A stretch of DNA of 64,000 bases from Thalassotalea fonticola (GTDB taxonomy: Bacteria; Pseudomonadota; Gammaproteobacteria; Enterobacterales; Alteromonadaceae). Every line of letters starts with the position of its first letter. Position 1 is the first letter of the stretch. Below the pieces are notes generated by a model. That model was not told where the DNA came from, made no database searches, and worked only from the letters and a program-made list of their open reading frames with translations. The stretch is taken from NCBI RefSeq assembly GCF_032911225.1, contig NZ_CP136600.1, positions 62,001-126,000 of the forward strand, in the 5' to 3' direction. The position numbers and the translations under genes were made by a program. Of the stretch, positions 44,939 to 53,382 are shown in pieces.

Positions 44939-46498
44939 ATGGCAAAAGTAATAAACAATGTATTAGTTGTAGGTGGTGGCACCGCCGGCTGGCTTAGCGC
45001 ATCAATACTGGCCAAACAATTGAATAGTATTTCTCCTGATGCGGTACAAGTTACCTTGGTTGAATCGCCTAATATTCCTATTATTGGTGTTGGCGAGGGG
45101 ACTTGGCCAACAATTCGGACAACATTGGAAAACCTTGGTATTGACGAAGGTGAGTTTATGCGTGAATGCGATGCCACGTTTAAGCAAGGTTCTCAGTTTG
45201 TAAACTGGGCTGAAACACCAAAAGGTGATGAAACACAAAGTTACTACCACCCCTTGAGCGCAGTATTTCATTCATCATACGATTTTAATTTAGCACCTTA
45301 TTGGTTATTGGGTAATGCTGCCGACAAAGCTTACGACCAAGCCGTTGCTACGCAAGCATACGTTTGTGATCAAGGCTTAGGACCTAAAAAAATTACAACT
45401 CCTGCTTTTGATGCTATTCAAAATTACTCGTATCATTTAAATGCTAATAAATTTGCTGGGTTTTTAGCAAAACATAGCACCGAGAAATTAGGTGTTACAC
45501 AAATCAAAGCCAATGTTACTAAGGTTAATTTAGACGCCGAAGGTTTTATCCGCTCAGTTGAAACTGATACTGCAGGAGAGCAGGTAGCTGATTTCTTTAT
45601 TGATTGCTCAGGCTCAAAGGCAATTTTAGCTGATGGAGCTTTAGATATTCCTTGGCTTAAAATTGATGATGTATTGTTTAATGACACGGCCATAGCAATG
45701 CAAGTCCCTTATGAGTCTGCTGACACACCCATTGCTACGCATACTATCGCAACCGCTCATGAGGCCGGTTGGACTTGGGATATTGGATTACATAATCGCC
45801 GCGGTGTTGGCTATGTGTATAGCAGTAAATATACAACAGACAAGCGAGCCGAAGAAGTACTTCGAGAATATGCTGGCCCCATGTCTGAAGGAATCGAAGT
45901 TCGAAAAATTCCATTAAATTTAGGTTATCGAGAAAAATTTTGGCATAAAAACTGTGTTGCTATTGGCATGTCTGCCGCATTTATTGAACCATTAGAAGCT
46001 TCGGCTATTTTCCTTGTCGAAGCCGCGGCCAATATGCTTGCTGACCAATTTCCTCGCACGCTTGATGCAATGCAATATGTTGAAGAAAAATACAATTCTA
46101 CGTTTCGTTTGCGTTGGGATAAGAGTGTTGATTTTGTCAAACTTCATTATTGTATTACCAAGCGAGAAGATACACCTTATTGGGTTGATAACTGTGCAAC
46201 TGAATCAATACCTGAAGCATTACAAAAACGTTTAGCGCATTGGAAAACTCATCCTCCAACTAAATATGATTTTGATTATGCCTATGAACCGTTTGTATTA
46301 GATAGTTATTTATTTGTGCTTTATGGAATGAAATATGATGTAGATATTTCAGTAAACAGTTCATCTTTTGCTCGAACAGAAGAAGCCGTTAAAAAGTTTA
46401 AAAGCGTTGATAATGTTAATGAGATGCTAACTAGGGAGCTGCCTACACATAGGGAGTTAGTAGAAAAGGTGTATAAATACGGGTTTCCAAAACTTTAG
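44939..46498 (+). CDS. Flavin-dependent halogenase-like protein 2 (tryptophan halogenase family)
   Basis: Protein of 519 aa, the same length as protein 1 and clearly its paralogue along the whole chain: VLVVGGGTAGWLSASILAKQL, GVGEGTWPTIRTTLE, catalytic-Lys region CDATFKQGSQFVNW (Lys82), HEAGWTWDIGLHNRRGVGYVYSS (WxWxI with Gly where Pro is usual) and MSAAFIEPLEASAIFLVEAAANML. Starts 14 bases after SapC 1, so the genes are one transcription unit. The two enzymes may act on different substrates or form a heteromer; no experiment is implied by the sequence. Confidence 0.87.
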   Translation: MAKVINNVLVVGGGTAGWLSASILAKQLNSISPDAVQVTLVESPNIPIIGVGEGTWPTIRTTLENLGIDEGEFMRECDATFKQGSQFVNWAETPKGDETQSYYHPLSAVFHSSYDFNLAPYWLLGNAADKAYDQAVATQAYVCDQGLGPKKITTPAFDAIQNYSYHLNANKFAGFLAKHSTEKLGVTQIKANVTKVNLDAEGFIRSVETDTAGEQVADFFIDCSGSKAILADGALDIPWLKIDDVLFNDTAIAMQVPYESADTPIATHTIATAHEAGWTWDIGLHNRRGVGYVYSSKYTTDKRAEEVLREYAGPMSEGIEVRKIPLNLGYREKFWHKNCVAIGMSAAFIEPLEASAIFLVEAAANMLADQFPRTLDAMQYVEEKYNSTFRLRWDKSVDFVKLHYCITKREDTPYWVDNCATESIPEALQKRLAHWKTHPPTKYDFDYAYEPFVLDSYLFVLYGMKYDVDISVNSSSFARTEEAVKKFKSVDNVNEMLTRELPTHRELVEKVYKYGFPKL

Positions 46499-46606
46499 AA
46501 TATTCAGGCTGTTAGAAATTTTATGAAAATTCACTTGTAATAGGCTGTCTGTACAGTTTAGTCTAGTGACTTCATAAAAATAGGCCTGCATTTTTGGAGT
46601 AGTAAG

Positions 46607-47320
46607 ATGAGCCAACAAAACATACAACCATTAAATAAAACTGCGCACGCTAAAACTAAAGTTAAAGCGCAAAAAAATTTTTTACACGTGAGCTCGCAAC
46701 ACATGGCTCCAGTAGTCGTACATGAATTTTCAAGAGCCTCAGCCGAATTTCCAGTCGTTTTTGTAAAAAACTCTGAGTCTGAAAGCTTTCAACCAGTTGC
46801 GTTATTTGGCGTTAAACCTGGCGAAAATCTATATACAGTAACTGAAAGCTGGGAAGGAACATATGCACCTGCGTCTGTGACTAACTTCCCTTTAGCACTT
46901 GTTCCTGAAACAAAAGATGCAAATAACTTTATGGTTGTCATCGCAACCGACAACGCTGTTGTAAATGAAGATGAAGGTAATGCGTTATTTGAAGATAACG
47001 GTGACGAGTCAGAATATTTAACTCGTCGTAAAGAAGCGTTAGGCAAGTATTTTGAGCATGCACAAATTACGCAAGCATTTACTAAAGAATTAGTTGAAAG
47101 AGATTTATTAACTCAACAGAACTTAGAGTTGACTCTTGGCAGTGAAAAAATCCAGATCAATGGTTTATATCTGGTTGATGAGAAGAAGCTTAATGAATTA
47201 TCTGATGAAGATTATACAGCGCTTCGAAAACGTGGTTTCTTAGCGCCAATATACGCGCACTTGAATTCAATGCATCAGTTACATCGTTTAGTGAAAAAGA
47301 AAGTAACTCTGGCTAGTTAA
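46607..47320 (+). CDS. SapC family protein 2
   Basis: Protein of 237 aa, paralogue of SapC 1: SSQHMAPVVVHEFSRASAEFPVVFVKNSESESFQPVALFGVKPGENLY, ESWEGTYAPASVTNFPLALVP, VNEDEGNALFEDNGDESEYL, and a closing LNSMHQLHRLVKKK. Its basic N-terminal 25 residues (TAHAKTKVKAQKN) are predicted unstructured. 108 bases after halogenase-like protein 2; a strong terminator follows, closing the halogenase/SapC unit. Confidence 0.85.
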   Translation: MSQQNIQPLNKTAHAKTKVKAQKNFLHVSSQHMAPVVVHEFSRASAEFPVVFVKNSESESFQPVALFGVKPGENLYTVTESWEGTYAPASVTNFPLALVPETKDANNFMVVIATDNAVVNEDEGNALFEDNGDESEYLTRRKEALGKYFEHAQITQAFTKELVERDLLTQQNLELTLGSEKIQINGLYLVDEKKLNELSDEDYTALRKRGFLAPIYAHLNSMHQLHRLVKKKVTLAS

Positions 47321-47345
47321 TCGTTTTTCTTAAAACTTTTAATTA

Positions 47346-47371
47346 AAACCCAGTGTTTACTGGGTTTTTTT
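47346..47371 (+). terminator. Terminator of the halogenase/SapC unit
   Basis: Stem AAACCCAGT / ACTGGGTTT with a four-base loop and a run of T. A second small hairpin, ATGCCT/AGGCAT, follows at 47372-47388. Confidence 0.88.
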
Positions 47372-47415
47372 ATGCCTGTAATAGGCATAAAACATATTAA
47401 AGGTTATGAGTAAAA

Positions 47416-50061
47416 ATGAACAAATTTATTAAAATATTATGTTGTACTGTGTTTCTAAGTGCTTGTACTGATGTTAAACAACAGTCTCCAGAGCCCTCTG
47501 ACAATACAATTTATCAATCAACAGTTGATCACTTTGCTGACACTCTAAAGGTTGAATATCAGCTAATCACCAATATTCCTGATGAACAATGCGACCAAGC
47601 ACGCAGTGAGGGTAACTGTTTTCAATTGCAATTAAATTTAACCACTGCTAAAGATTTTATATCAACTGATTGGGAAATCTACTTCTCTCAAATTAATCCT
47701 GTGCAAAGTGTTGAAAGCGAACTCTTTAGGATTGAACATGTAAATGGTGATCTGCATAAGATCATTCCAACTTCTAACTTTACAGGTTTCCATGCAGGTA
47801 AAACATATGGCTTAAATTATCGTGTTGATTTTTGGACGTTATCAGAAACAGATGCTTTACCAAACTATATAGTTAACATTAATGGCTTGATGCCACGGGT
47901 AATAAAAAGTACACAAACACAAATTGATGCTGATACTGGTCTTGAAATTTATCCTTTTGTGAAAAATTTTAGCAGTGTCGAAAAACACTTTAAACGTTCG
48001 GCAACAGATGAAACTGTTTGGGCTACGGCGAATGTATTATTTGAGCGTAATGCACAAATGAAAGTAGCCAACAATAAACTGGCTCACAGTTTAATTCCTA
48101 CCCCTAAAAAGTTGCAAGTAGCCAGTACAGGTAAATATCTTGATTTGTCGAATGGTATTTCTTTAACTTTAAATGGCGTAAACATCAACAAAATCACAGC
48201 TGCAGTTGAACGTTTAGCTCACCTTGGCATTACCGAAAATACACAAGGTGTGGCAGTTAACCTGAATAAAAATGAAAAGCTTGTAGGTGAGGCGGGGAGC
48301 TATCAAATAGTTAGTGATGAACAAGGTATCATTATCAGCGCCAATAATGATATGGGCTTGTTTTATGGATTACAAACTATTGCTGGCTTAGTGTCATTAG
48401 ATAATTTAAGCATTCCTCATGTAACTATTGAAGATGAACCACATTATGAGTTTCGTAGTATGATGGTGGATGTTGCTCGAAATTTTCATTCAAAACAGTT
48501 CATTTTTGATTTACTCGATCAAATGGCCGCGTACAAATTAAATAAATTTCATCTTCACCTTGGTGATGATGAAGCGTGGCGTTTGGAAATTAATGACTTA
48601 CCAGAGCTTACCGATATTAGCTCTAAACGTTGTTTTGATTTAAGTGAGCAAACTTGTTTGTTACCACAGTTAGGCGCTGGAGTTGATCCAAACAGTTCGG
48701 TGAATGGTTATTACAGTAAACAAGATTATAAAGAAATTTTACAATATGCATCCAAGCGCCATATCCAAGTGATCCCATCATTAGATATGCCGGGTCATTC
48801 ACGTTCATCTATTGTGGCAATGAAAGCTCGTTTCAACAAGCTAATGGCACAGGGTGATGAGAAGGGGGCTAAACAATATCTGTTACATGACAAAAACGAT
48901 GCAACAGTATATTCATCAATACAATATTATAACGACAATACGATCAATGCATGTATGGAGTCATCTTATGATTTTGTGGCAAAGGTTATGGATGAAGTTA
49001 AAGCAATGCATAGCGACGCTGGTCATCCGTTAACACGCTATCATATTGGCGCCGATGAAACGGCAGGAGCGTGGGTTGAATCACCTATTTGTAAAGAGTT
49101 CATTGCAAATAATGGCTTAGGTATTACTAAAGCGGAGCAGCTCGGGAGTTATTTTGTTGAACGGGTTGCAAAAATATTAGCCGAACGTGATATTGAAACC
49201 GCTGGCTGGAATGATGGCATGATGCATACAAATTCAAAAAATATGCCTGAGACGGTGCAAGCCAATGCTTGGGGGTTAATTCAATGGCAAGGCCATAAAG
49301 AAGCGCACAAACTGGCCAATCAAGATTGGGACGTTGTAGTATCTAGTCCTGACGTTACTTATTTTGATTTTCCTTATGAACCGGATCCTAAAGAGCACGG
49401 TTATTACTGGGCTTCCAGACATTCTAATACCGAAAAATTATTTCAATTCATGCCAGATAACTTACCTGCGCATGCTGAATTTTGGCTAGATAGAGAAGAT
49501 AAACCTTATAGTACTGATGACACGGTTCAACTGAATGAGCAAGGCGAAATCATTTCTTCTCCGCTTAAACCAGGTAAAAAGCTTGCCGGCTTACAGGGGC
49601 AATTATGGAGTGAGAATACCCGTAATGATAACTTAGCCGAGTATAAAATATTCCCTCGTTTATTTGCTTTAGCAGAGCGTGCCTGGCATAAACCTAATTG
49701 GGCCGTCCCTTATTCATTTAGCGGCCAAGTTTATAACCAAGAAAGCAATCGATTCACTGTTGAAATGCGCAATAATCGCGATCAACAATGGGCCAACTTT
49801 GCCCGTGTGATTGCCCAAAAAGAGCTCGCTAAATTAGATAAAGCGCAGGTGTTTTATCGAATTCCTACCGTTGGTGCAAAAATTATTGATTCCCAATTAT
49901 TCATCAATAACGCTTATCCAGGTTTGGCCTTGGAATATAAATTGACTGATGAGTCATGGCAAATATGGACAAAACCACTGGAAATAAGTGGGGATGTTGA
50001 AGTTAGAGCTCGTTCAATAGATTCTAAAAGAGCAGGCAGGAGCTTGTTTTTATTGAATTAA
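47416..50061 (+). CDS. Beta-N-acetylhexosaminidase, GH20 lipoprotein (chitobiase type)
   Basis: Protein of 881 aa. A lipoprotein signal (MNKFIKILCCTVFLSAC, Cys at 17) anchors it in a membrane facing the periplasm or surface. Domains: carbohydrate-binding CHB_HEX (about 35-190), GH20b (about 225-345), GH20 catalytic barrel (about 350-770: RSMMVDVARNFHSK, NKFHLHLGDDEAWRLEI, and the catalytic pair Asp547-Glu548 in HIGADETAGAW) and a C-terminal CHB_HEX_C-like Ig domain. It releases GlcNAc from chitobiose and longer chito-oligosaccharides by substrate-assisted catalysis. It supplies the substrate of the nagK-nagB-nagA-nagP operon downstream. Confidence 0.95.
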   Translation: MNKFIKILCCTVFLSACTDVKQQSPEPSDNTIYQSTVDHFADTLKVEYQLITNIPDEQCDQARSEGNCFQLQLNLTTAKDFISTDWEIYFSQINPVQSVESELFRIEHVNGDLHKIIPTSNFTGFHAGKTYGLNYRVDFWTLSETDALPNYIVNINGLMPRVIKSTQTQIDADTGLEIYPFVKNFSSVEKHFKRSATDETVWATANVLFERNAQMKVANNKLAHSLIPTPKKLQVASTGKYLDLSNGISLTLNGVNINKITAAVERLAHLGITENTQGVAVNLNKNEKLVGEAGSYQIVSDEQGIIISANNDMGLFYGLQTIAGLVSLDNLSIPHVTIEDEPHYEFRSMMVDVARNFHSKQFIFDLLDQMAAYKLNKFHLHLGDDEAWRLEINDLPELTDISSKRCFDLSEQTCLLPQLGAGVDPNSSVNGYYSKQDYKEILQYASKRHIQVIPSLDMPGHSRSSIVAMKARFNKLMAQGDEKGAKQYLLHDKNDATVYSSIQYYNDNTINACMESSYDFVAKVMDEVKAMHSDAGHPLTRYHIGADETAGAWVESPICKEFIANNGLGITKAEQLGSYFVERVAKILAERDIETAGWNDGMMHTNSKNMPETVQANAWGLIQWQGHKEAHKLANQDWDVVVSSPDVTYFDFPYEPDPKEHGYYWASRHSNTEKLFQFMPDNLPAHAEFWLDREDKPYSTDDTVQLNEQGEIISSPLKPGKKLAGLQGQLWSENTRNDNLAEYKIFPRLFALAERAWHKPNWAVPYSFSGQVYNQESNRFTVEMRNNRDQQWANFARVIAQKELAKLDKAQVFYRIPTVGAKIIDSQLFINNAYPGLALEYKLTDESWQIWTKPLEISGDVEVRARSIDSKRAGRSLFLLN

Positions 50062-50125
50062 ATTCAATTTTTAAAATTAATTAATATAAAGAATTATATT
50101 TATATTAAAAAAATGTAAAAACATA

Positions 50126-50154
50126 ATGACAGCGCTGTCATTTGTATGTAATAT
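50126..50154 (+). promoter_or_regulatory. Operator/promoter of the nagK-nagB-nagA-nagP operon
   Basis: Palindrome TGACAGCGCTGTCA (50127-50140). ATGACA (50126-50131) serves as -35 box and TAATAT (50149-50154) as -10 box, with a spacer of exactly 17. The operator covers the -35 box and most of the spacer, the classical arrangement for repression. Confidence 0.8.
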
Positions 50155-50238
50155 AAATTCAACAAGTTAAAGTGTGAACGCCAAAATAGAGTTTTGGTTT
50201 CATATTTTGACAACAGGCAGTTTTGCTAAGAGGCGTTA

Positions 50239-51123
50239 ATGAAAAGTAATAAACAACAGCTGTTTTTAGGTATTGATGGCGGAGGCAGCAAGTGCAAGGC
50301 TGTGATCCTGAATAATTCAATGCAAGTGCTGGGTGAAGGCATCTCGGGTGCTGCCAATCCTTTTCATAATTTAGAACGAGCACAACAATCAATTAGTCAC
50401 GCTGCAGAGCTGGCATTAACAGATGCTAATTTAGATATTTCTTTAAAAAGCGAACTCATTGCTGGTGTTGGGTTAGCCGGTGTGAATTTGCCAAAATATT
50501 TTGATCTAATGCAGCAATGGCAACACCCGTTTAAAAGCATGCATTTAGCTACTGATTTACATATAGCATGTTTGGGTGCTCATAGTGGAGAAGATGGTGC
50601 CATTATGATCACTGGTACAGGTTCATGTGGATACTTAACCAATCAAGGCGAATCATTAGTCATTGGCGGCCATGGTTTCCCGCATGGTGATGTTTGTAGT
50701 GGTGCTTGGTTAGGCTTTAAAGCGGTAGAAAATGTATTACTTAGCTCAGACGGCATCATTAAAGATACATCGTTAACCGAAAAGATATTTCGCGAATTAG
50801 GTTGCACTGATTCTAATACTTTAATTGAAACCATTGTCGGTAATGGCGCAACCTTTTATGCAAGATTAGCAATACATGTTTTTGACGCTGCCGATGCTGG
50901 AGATAAAGTTGCGATTGAGATCATTACCGAAGGTTGCCAGTACTTTGAAGCCGTATTTTACAAGTTAATGGCAATGAATCCTAATAAATTGTCACTAATT
51001 GGTGGTCTAAAACCTCGTTTGATGCAGTGGTTACCAGAAGCCGTGGCAACACAAATTAGCGAGCCTGAAAATCCCCCTGAAATTGGCGCAGTCCTTTTTG
51101 CTATGAACGAGCATAAAAACTAA
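50239..51123 (+). CDS. nagK: N-acetylglucosamine kinase, BadF/BadG/BcrA family
   Basis: Protein of 294 aa. ASKHA-fold ATPase: phosphate-1 loop FLGIDGGGSKCKAVI, ATDLHIACLGAHSGEDGAIMITGTGSCGY (phosphate 2), GGHGFPHGDVCSGAWLGFKAVEN, and an adenosine motif near LSLIGGLKPRLMQWL. Belongs to the eukaryote-like/BadF kinase family that serves as NagK in Shewanella-type GlcNAc pathways, distinct from the ROK-type E. coli NagK. Makes GlcNAc-6-P in the cytoplasm after NagP uptake. First gene of the operon. Confidence 0.92.
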   Translation: MKSNKQQLFLGIDGGGSKCKAVILNNSMQVLGEGISGAANPFHNLERAQQSISHAAELALTDANLDISLKSELIAGVGLAGVNLPKYFDLMQQWQHPFKSMHLATDLHIACLGAHSGEDGAIMITGTGSCGYLTNQGESLVIGGHGFPHGDVCSGAWLGFKAVENVLLSSDGIIKDTSLTEKIFRELGCTDSNTLIETIVGNGATFYARLAIHVFDAADAGDKVAIEIITEGCQYFEAVFYKLMAMNPNKLSLIGGLKPRLMQWLPEAVATQISEPENPPEIGAVLFAMNEHKN

Positions 51124-51176
51124 CTGGTTGATTTTTAAAACGAACACGTAAGTTAAACAAATAATTGAGTAATGTT

Positions 51177-52172
51177 ATGACCACATTAATGGAACAAGAA
51201 GCTAAGCAAACACCAAAAGTAATTGCTGAGCAAATCAAATTAAATGCAGCGGTTGCTGAAAAAATTGGCAATAAACTGACTACTATTGATCCAAAAATGG
51301 TGATGATTATCGGTCGTGGCTCTTCTGATCATGCTGGTGTATTTGGTAAATATTTAATTGAAATTGAAGCTGGTATACCTACATTTGCAGCTGCACCTTC
51401 TGTTGCATCTGTTTATGGCAAAACCTTAAAACTTGATAATGCGTTTGTAATTGTTATCTCTCAATCAGGCCGCAGCCCAGATATCTTATCACAAGCACAA
51501 ATGGCGAAAGATGCCGGTGCTTACGTTGTAGCATTAGTTAATGATGAAACATCACCACTAGCCGAAATTGCTGATGATGTTCTACCACTGCGCGCAGGCC
51601 CTGAAAATTCAGTTGCAGCAACTAAAAGCTATTTAGCTACCTTGTCTGCGTTATTGCAATTAACTGCTTATTGGAGCAAAAATGACGAATTGGTTTCTGC
51701 TCTAAATACTTTGCCAGAAGCGCTTTTAAAAGCAATTGATGCACCTGCTCAGTTAACTATTGATGGCTTAGGTGATACTCGAAACTTGGTGGTATTAGGT
51801 CGCGGTTTAGGTTATGCAGTGTCTAAAGAAATTGCTCTTAAATTAAAAGAAGTATGTTCAATACACGCTGAAGCATTTTCAAGTGCAGAGTTTTTACATG
51901 GTCCCGTTACTTTGGTCGCGCAAAAATTAACAATATTGGATTGTCATGTAAATGATGAGTCGGATCAGTCTCATAAAGAACAAATCATCGAAGTTAAATC
52001 CCGTGGTGCTGACTTAATTCACTTACAACAAATTGTTAATGATGTTCACCCTAGATTAGCGCCTTTATTAGTACTACAACGTTTTTATCTAGATGTAGAG
52101 AAAGTAGCACTAGCGAAAGGTTTTAATCCTGATGAACCGCAAGGTTTGAAGAAAGTAACCAGGACGCTTTAA
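51177..52172 (+). CDS. nagB-II: Glucosamine-6-phosphate deaminase, SIS type (NagB-II)
   Basis: About 331 aa with two SIS domains: MIIGRGSSDHAGVFGKYLIE, VIVISQSGRSPDILSQAQMAKDAGA, GPENSVAATKSYLATLSAL; second SIS NLVVLGRGLGYAVSKEIALKLKEVCSIHAEAFSSAEFLHGPVTLV; C-terminal FNPDEPQGLKKVTRTL. This is the isomerase half of glucosamine synthase without the glutaminase domain, the nonhomologous NagB-II of Alteromonadales. It converts GlcN-6-P to Fru-6-P and ammonia. ATG 51177 preferred over TTG 51165. Its stop is one base before the nagA start. Confidence 0.92.
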   Translation: MTTLMEQEAKQTPKVIAEQIKLNAAVAEKIGNKLTTIDPKMVMIIGRGSSDHAGVFGKYLIEIEAGIPTFAAAPSVASVYGKTLKLDNAFVIVISQSGRSPDILSQAQMAKDAGAYVVALVNDETSPLAEIADDVLPLRAGPENSVAATKSYLATLSALLQLTAYWSKNDELVSALNTLPEALLKAIDAPAQLTIDGLGDTRNLVVLGRGLGYAVSKEIALKLKEVCSIHAEAFSSAEFLHGPVTLVAQKLTILDCHVNDESDQSHKEQIIEVKSRGADLIHLQQIVNDVHPRLAPLLVLQRFYLDVEKVALAKGFNPDEPQGLKKVTRTL

Positions 52173-52173
52173 T

Positions 52174-53295
52174 ATGCTTAATACCATTAACATTGCAACA
52201 TTCTTTGATGGCCAAAAACTGCGTAAAAATGTAGCGGTGAGCATTTCTAATGGCAAAATTGTTAGCATAGATAAAGCGGCAAGTGATGTACAGCCAGGAA
52301 TTATGGCTCCGGGTTATATTGATGTGCAAGTTAATGGTGGTGGCGGGGCATTATTTAATAGCGCTCCCACTGTTGAGACAATTAAAACCATAGGTGCCGC
52401 TCATGCAAAGTTTGGCACAACCGGTTTTTTACCTACCTTGATCACCGATAAAGTTGATGTGATGCAACTCGCGGCTGATGCCGTATGTGAAGCTATAAAG
52501 CAAAAAACGCCGGGTGTTTTAGGTGTACATTTTGAAGGGCCACATTTATCAATTCCTAAAAAAGGAGTACATAGCCCTGAATTTATCCGCGGTATTACCA
52601 ATGCTGAAATGGCGGTGTTTACTCGTCAAGACCTTGGCAAAGTAGTTGTTACTTTAGCCCCCGAAAATGTATCTATTGAAGATATTAAAACGTTGGTAGC
52701 TGCTGATGTTCATGTTTGTTTAGGTCACTCTAATGCAGACTATGAAACCGTGATGAAAGCGTTAACTGCAGGAGCCACAGGTTTTACTCATTTGTTTAAC
52801 GCAATGTCGGCATTTGGGGCTCGTGAACCTGGAATGGTTGGCGCAGCATTGCTAGATGATAACAGCTGGTGTGGATTAATTGTTGATGGTCATCATGTTC
52901 ATTTCGATGCAGCCAAACTGGCAATTAAGGCTAAAGAAAATGGCAAAATGATGTTAGTGACTGATGCCATGCCGCCGGTTGGCACTGATGACGAAAGCTT
53001 TCCTTTCTTTGATTCAAAAATCATTCGTACTGGTGACCGGTTAAACGCACTTACTGGTGAACTGGCTGGCTCTTGTTTGGACATGGCTGGCGCGGTTATA
53101 AATACCGTTGAACATTTGCAGGTAGAATTTACTGAAGCGCTGCGTATGGCATCAACATATCCTGCTGAGTTTTTAGCATTAGACAATCAAAAAGGGCGCC
53201 TGCAACCAGGCGCCTGTGCAGACTTTGTTATACTCAATGACAATTTGTCGGTTAAGCAAACTTGGATTTCCGGGCAGCCAGTATTTAAGAATTAG
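52174..53295 (+). CDS. nagA: N-acetylglucosamine-6-phosphate deacetylase
   Basis: Protein of 373 aa. Amidohydrolase fold: APGYIDVQVNGGGGALFN, HFEGPHLSIPKKGVH (metal-binding Glu), CLGHSNADYETVMKALTAGATGFTHLFNAMSAFGAREPG (two metal-ligand His), LIVDGHHVHF, and the catalytic Asp in MLVTDAMPPVG. The first metal position reads IDVQVNG, with Gln where other amidohydrolases have HxH, as is common in NagA. Yields GlcN-6-P plus acetate. Separated by one base from nagB-II. Confidence 0.95.
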   Translation: MLNTINIATFFDGQKLRKNVAVSISNGKIVSIDKAASDVQPGIMAPGYIDVQVNGGGGALFNSAPTVETIKTIGAAHAKFGTTGFLPTLITDKVDVMQLAADAVCEAIKQKTPGVLGVHFEGPHLSIPKKGVHSPEFIRGITNAEMAVFTRQDLGKVVVTLAPENVSIEDIKTLVAADVHVCLGHSNADYETVMKALTAGATGFTHLFNAMSAFGAREPGMVGAALLDDNSWCGLIVDGHHVHFDAAKLAIKAKENGKMMLVTDAMPPVGTDDESFPFFDSKIIRTGDRLNALTGELAGSCLDMAGAVINTVEHLQVEFTEALRMASTYPAEFLALDNQKGRLQPGACADFVILNDNLSVKQTWISGQPVFKN

Positions 53296-53382
53296 CATTT
53301 AATCTACAATGATTAAAACCAATTAAAACAGCAAAATAAAAATAATAAAAACTTTAATAAGCTGAAAACAAAAGGCAAAATT

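Noticed and set aside
42622..47320. A halogenated secondary-metabolite gene cluster
   Set aside because: Besides the two halogenase-like genes there are no NRPS, PKS, tailoring or resistance genes; all neighbours belong to GlcNAc use.
44223..47320. SapC proteins as antimicrobial-peptide transporter permeases (Sap system)
   Set aside because: These proteins have no membrane helices and belong to a different family that merely shares the name SapC.
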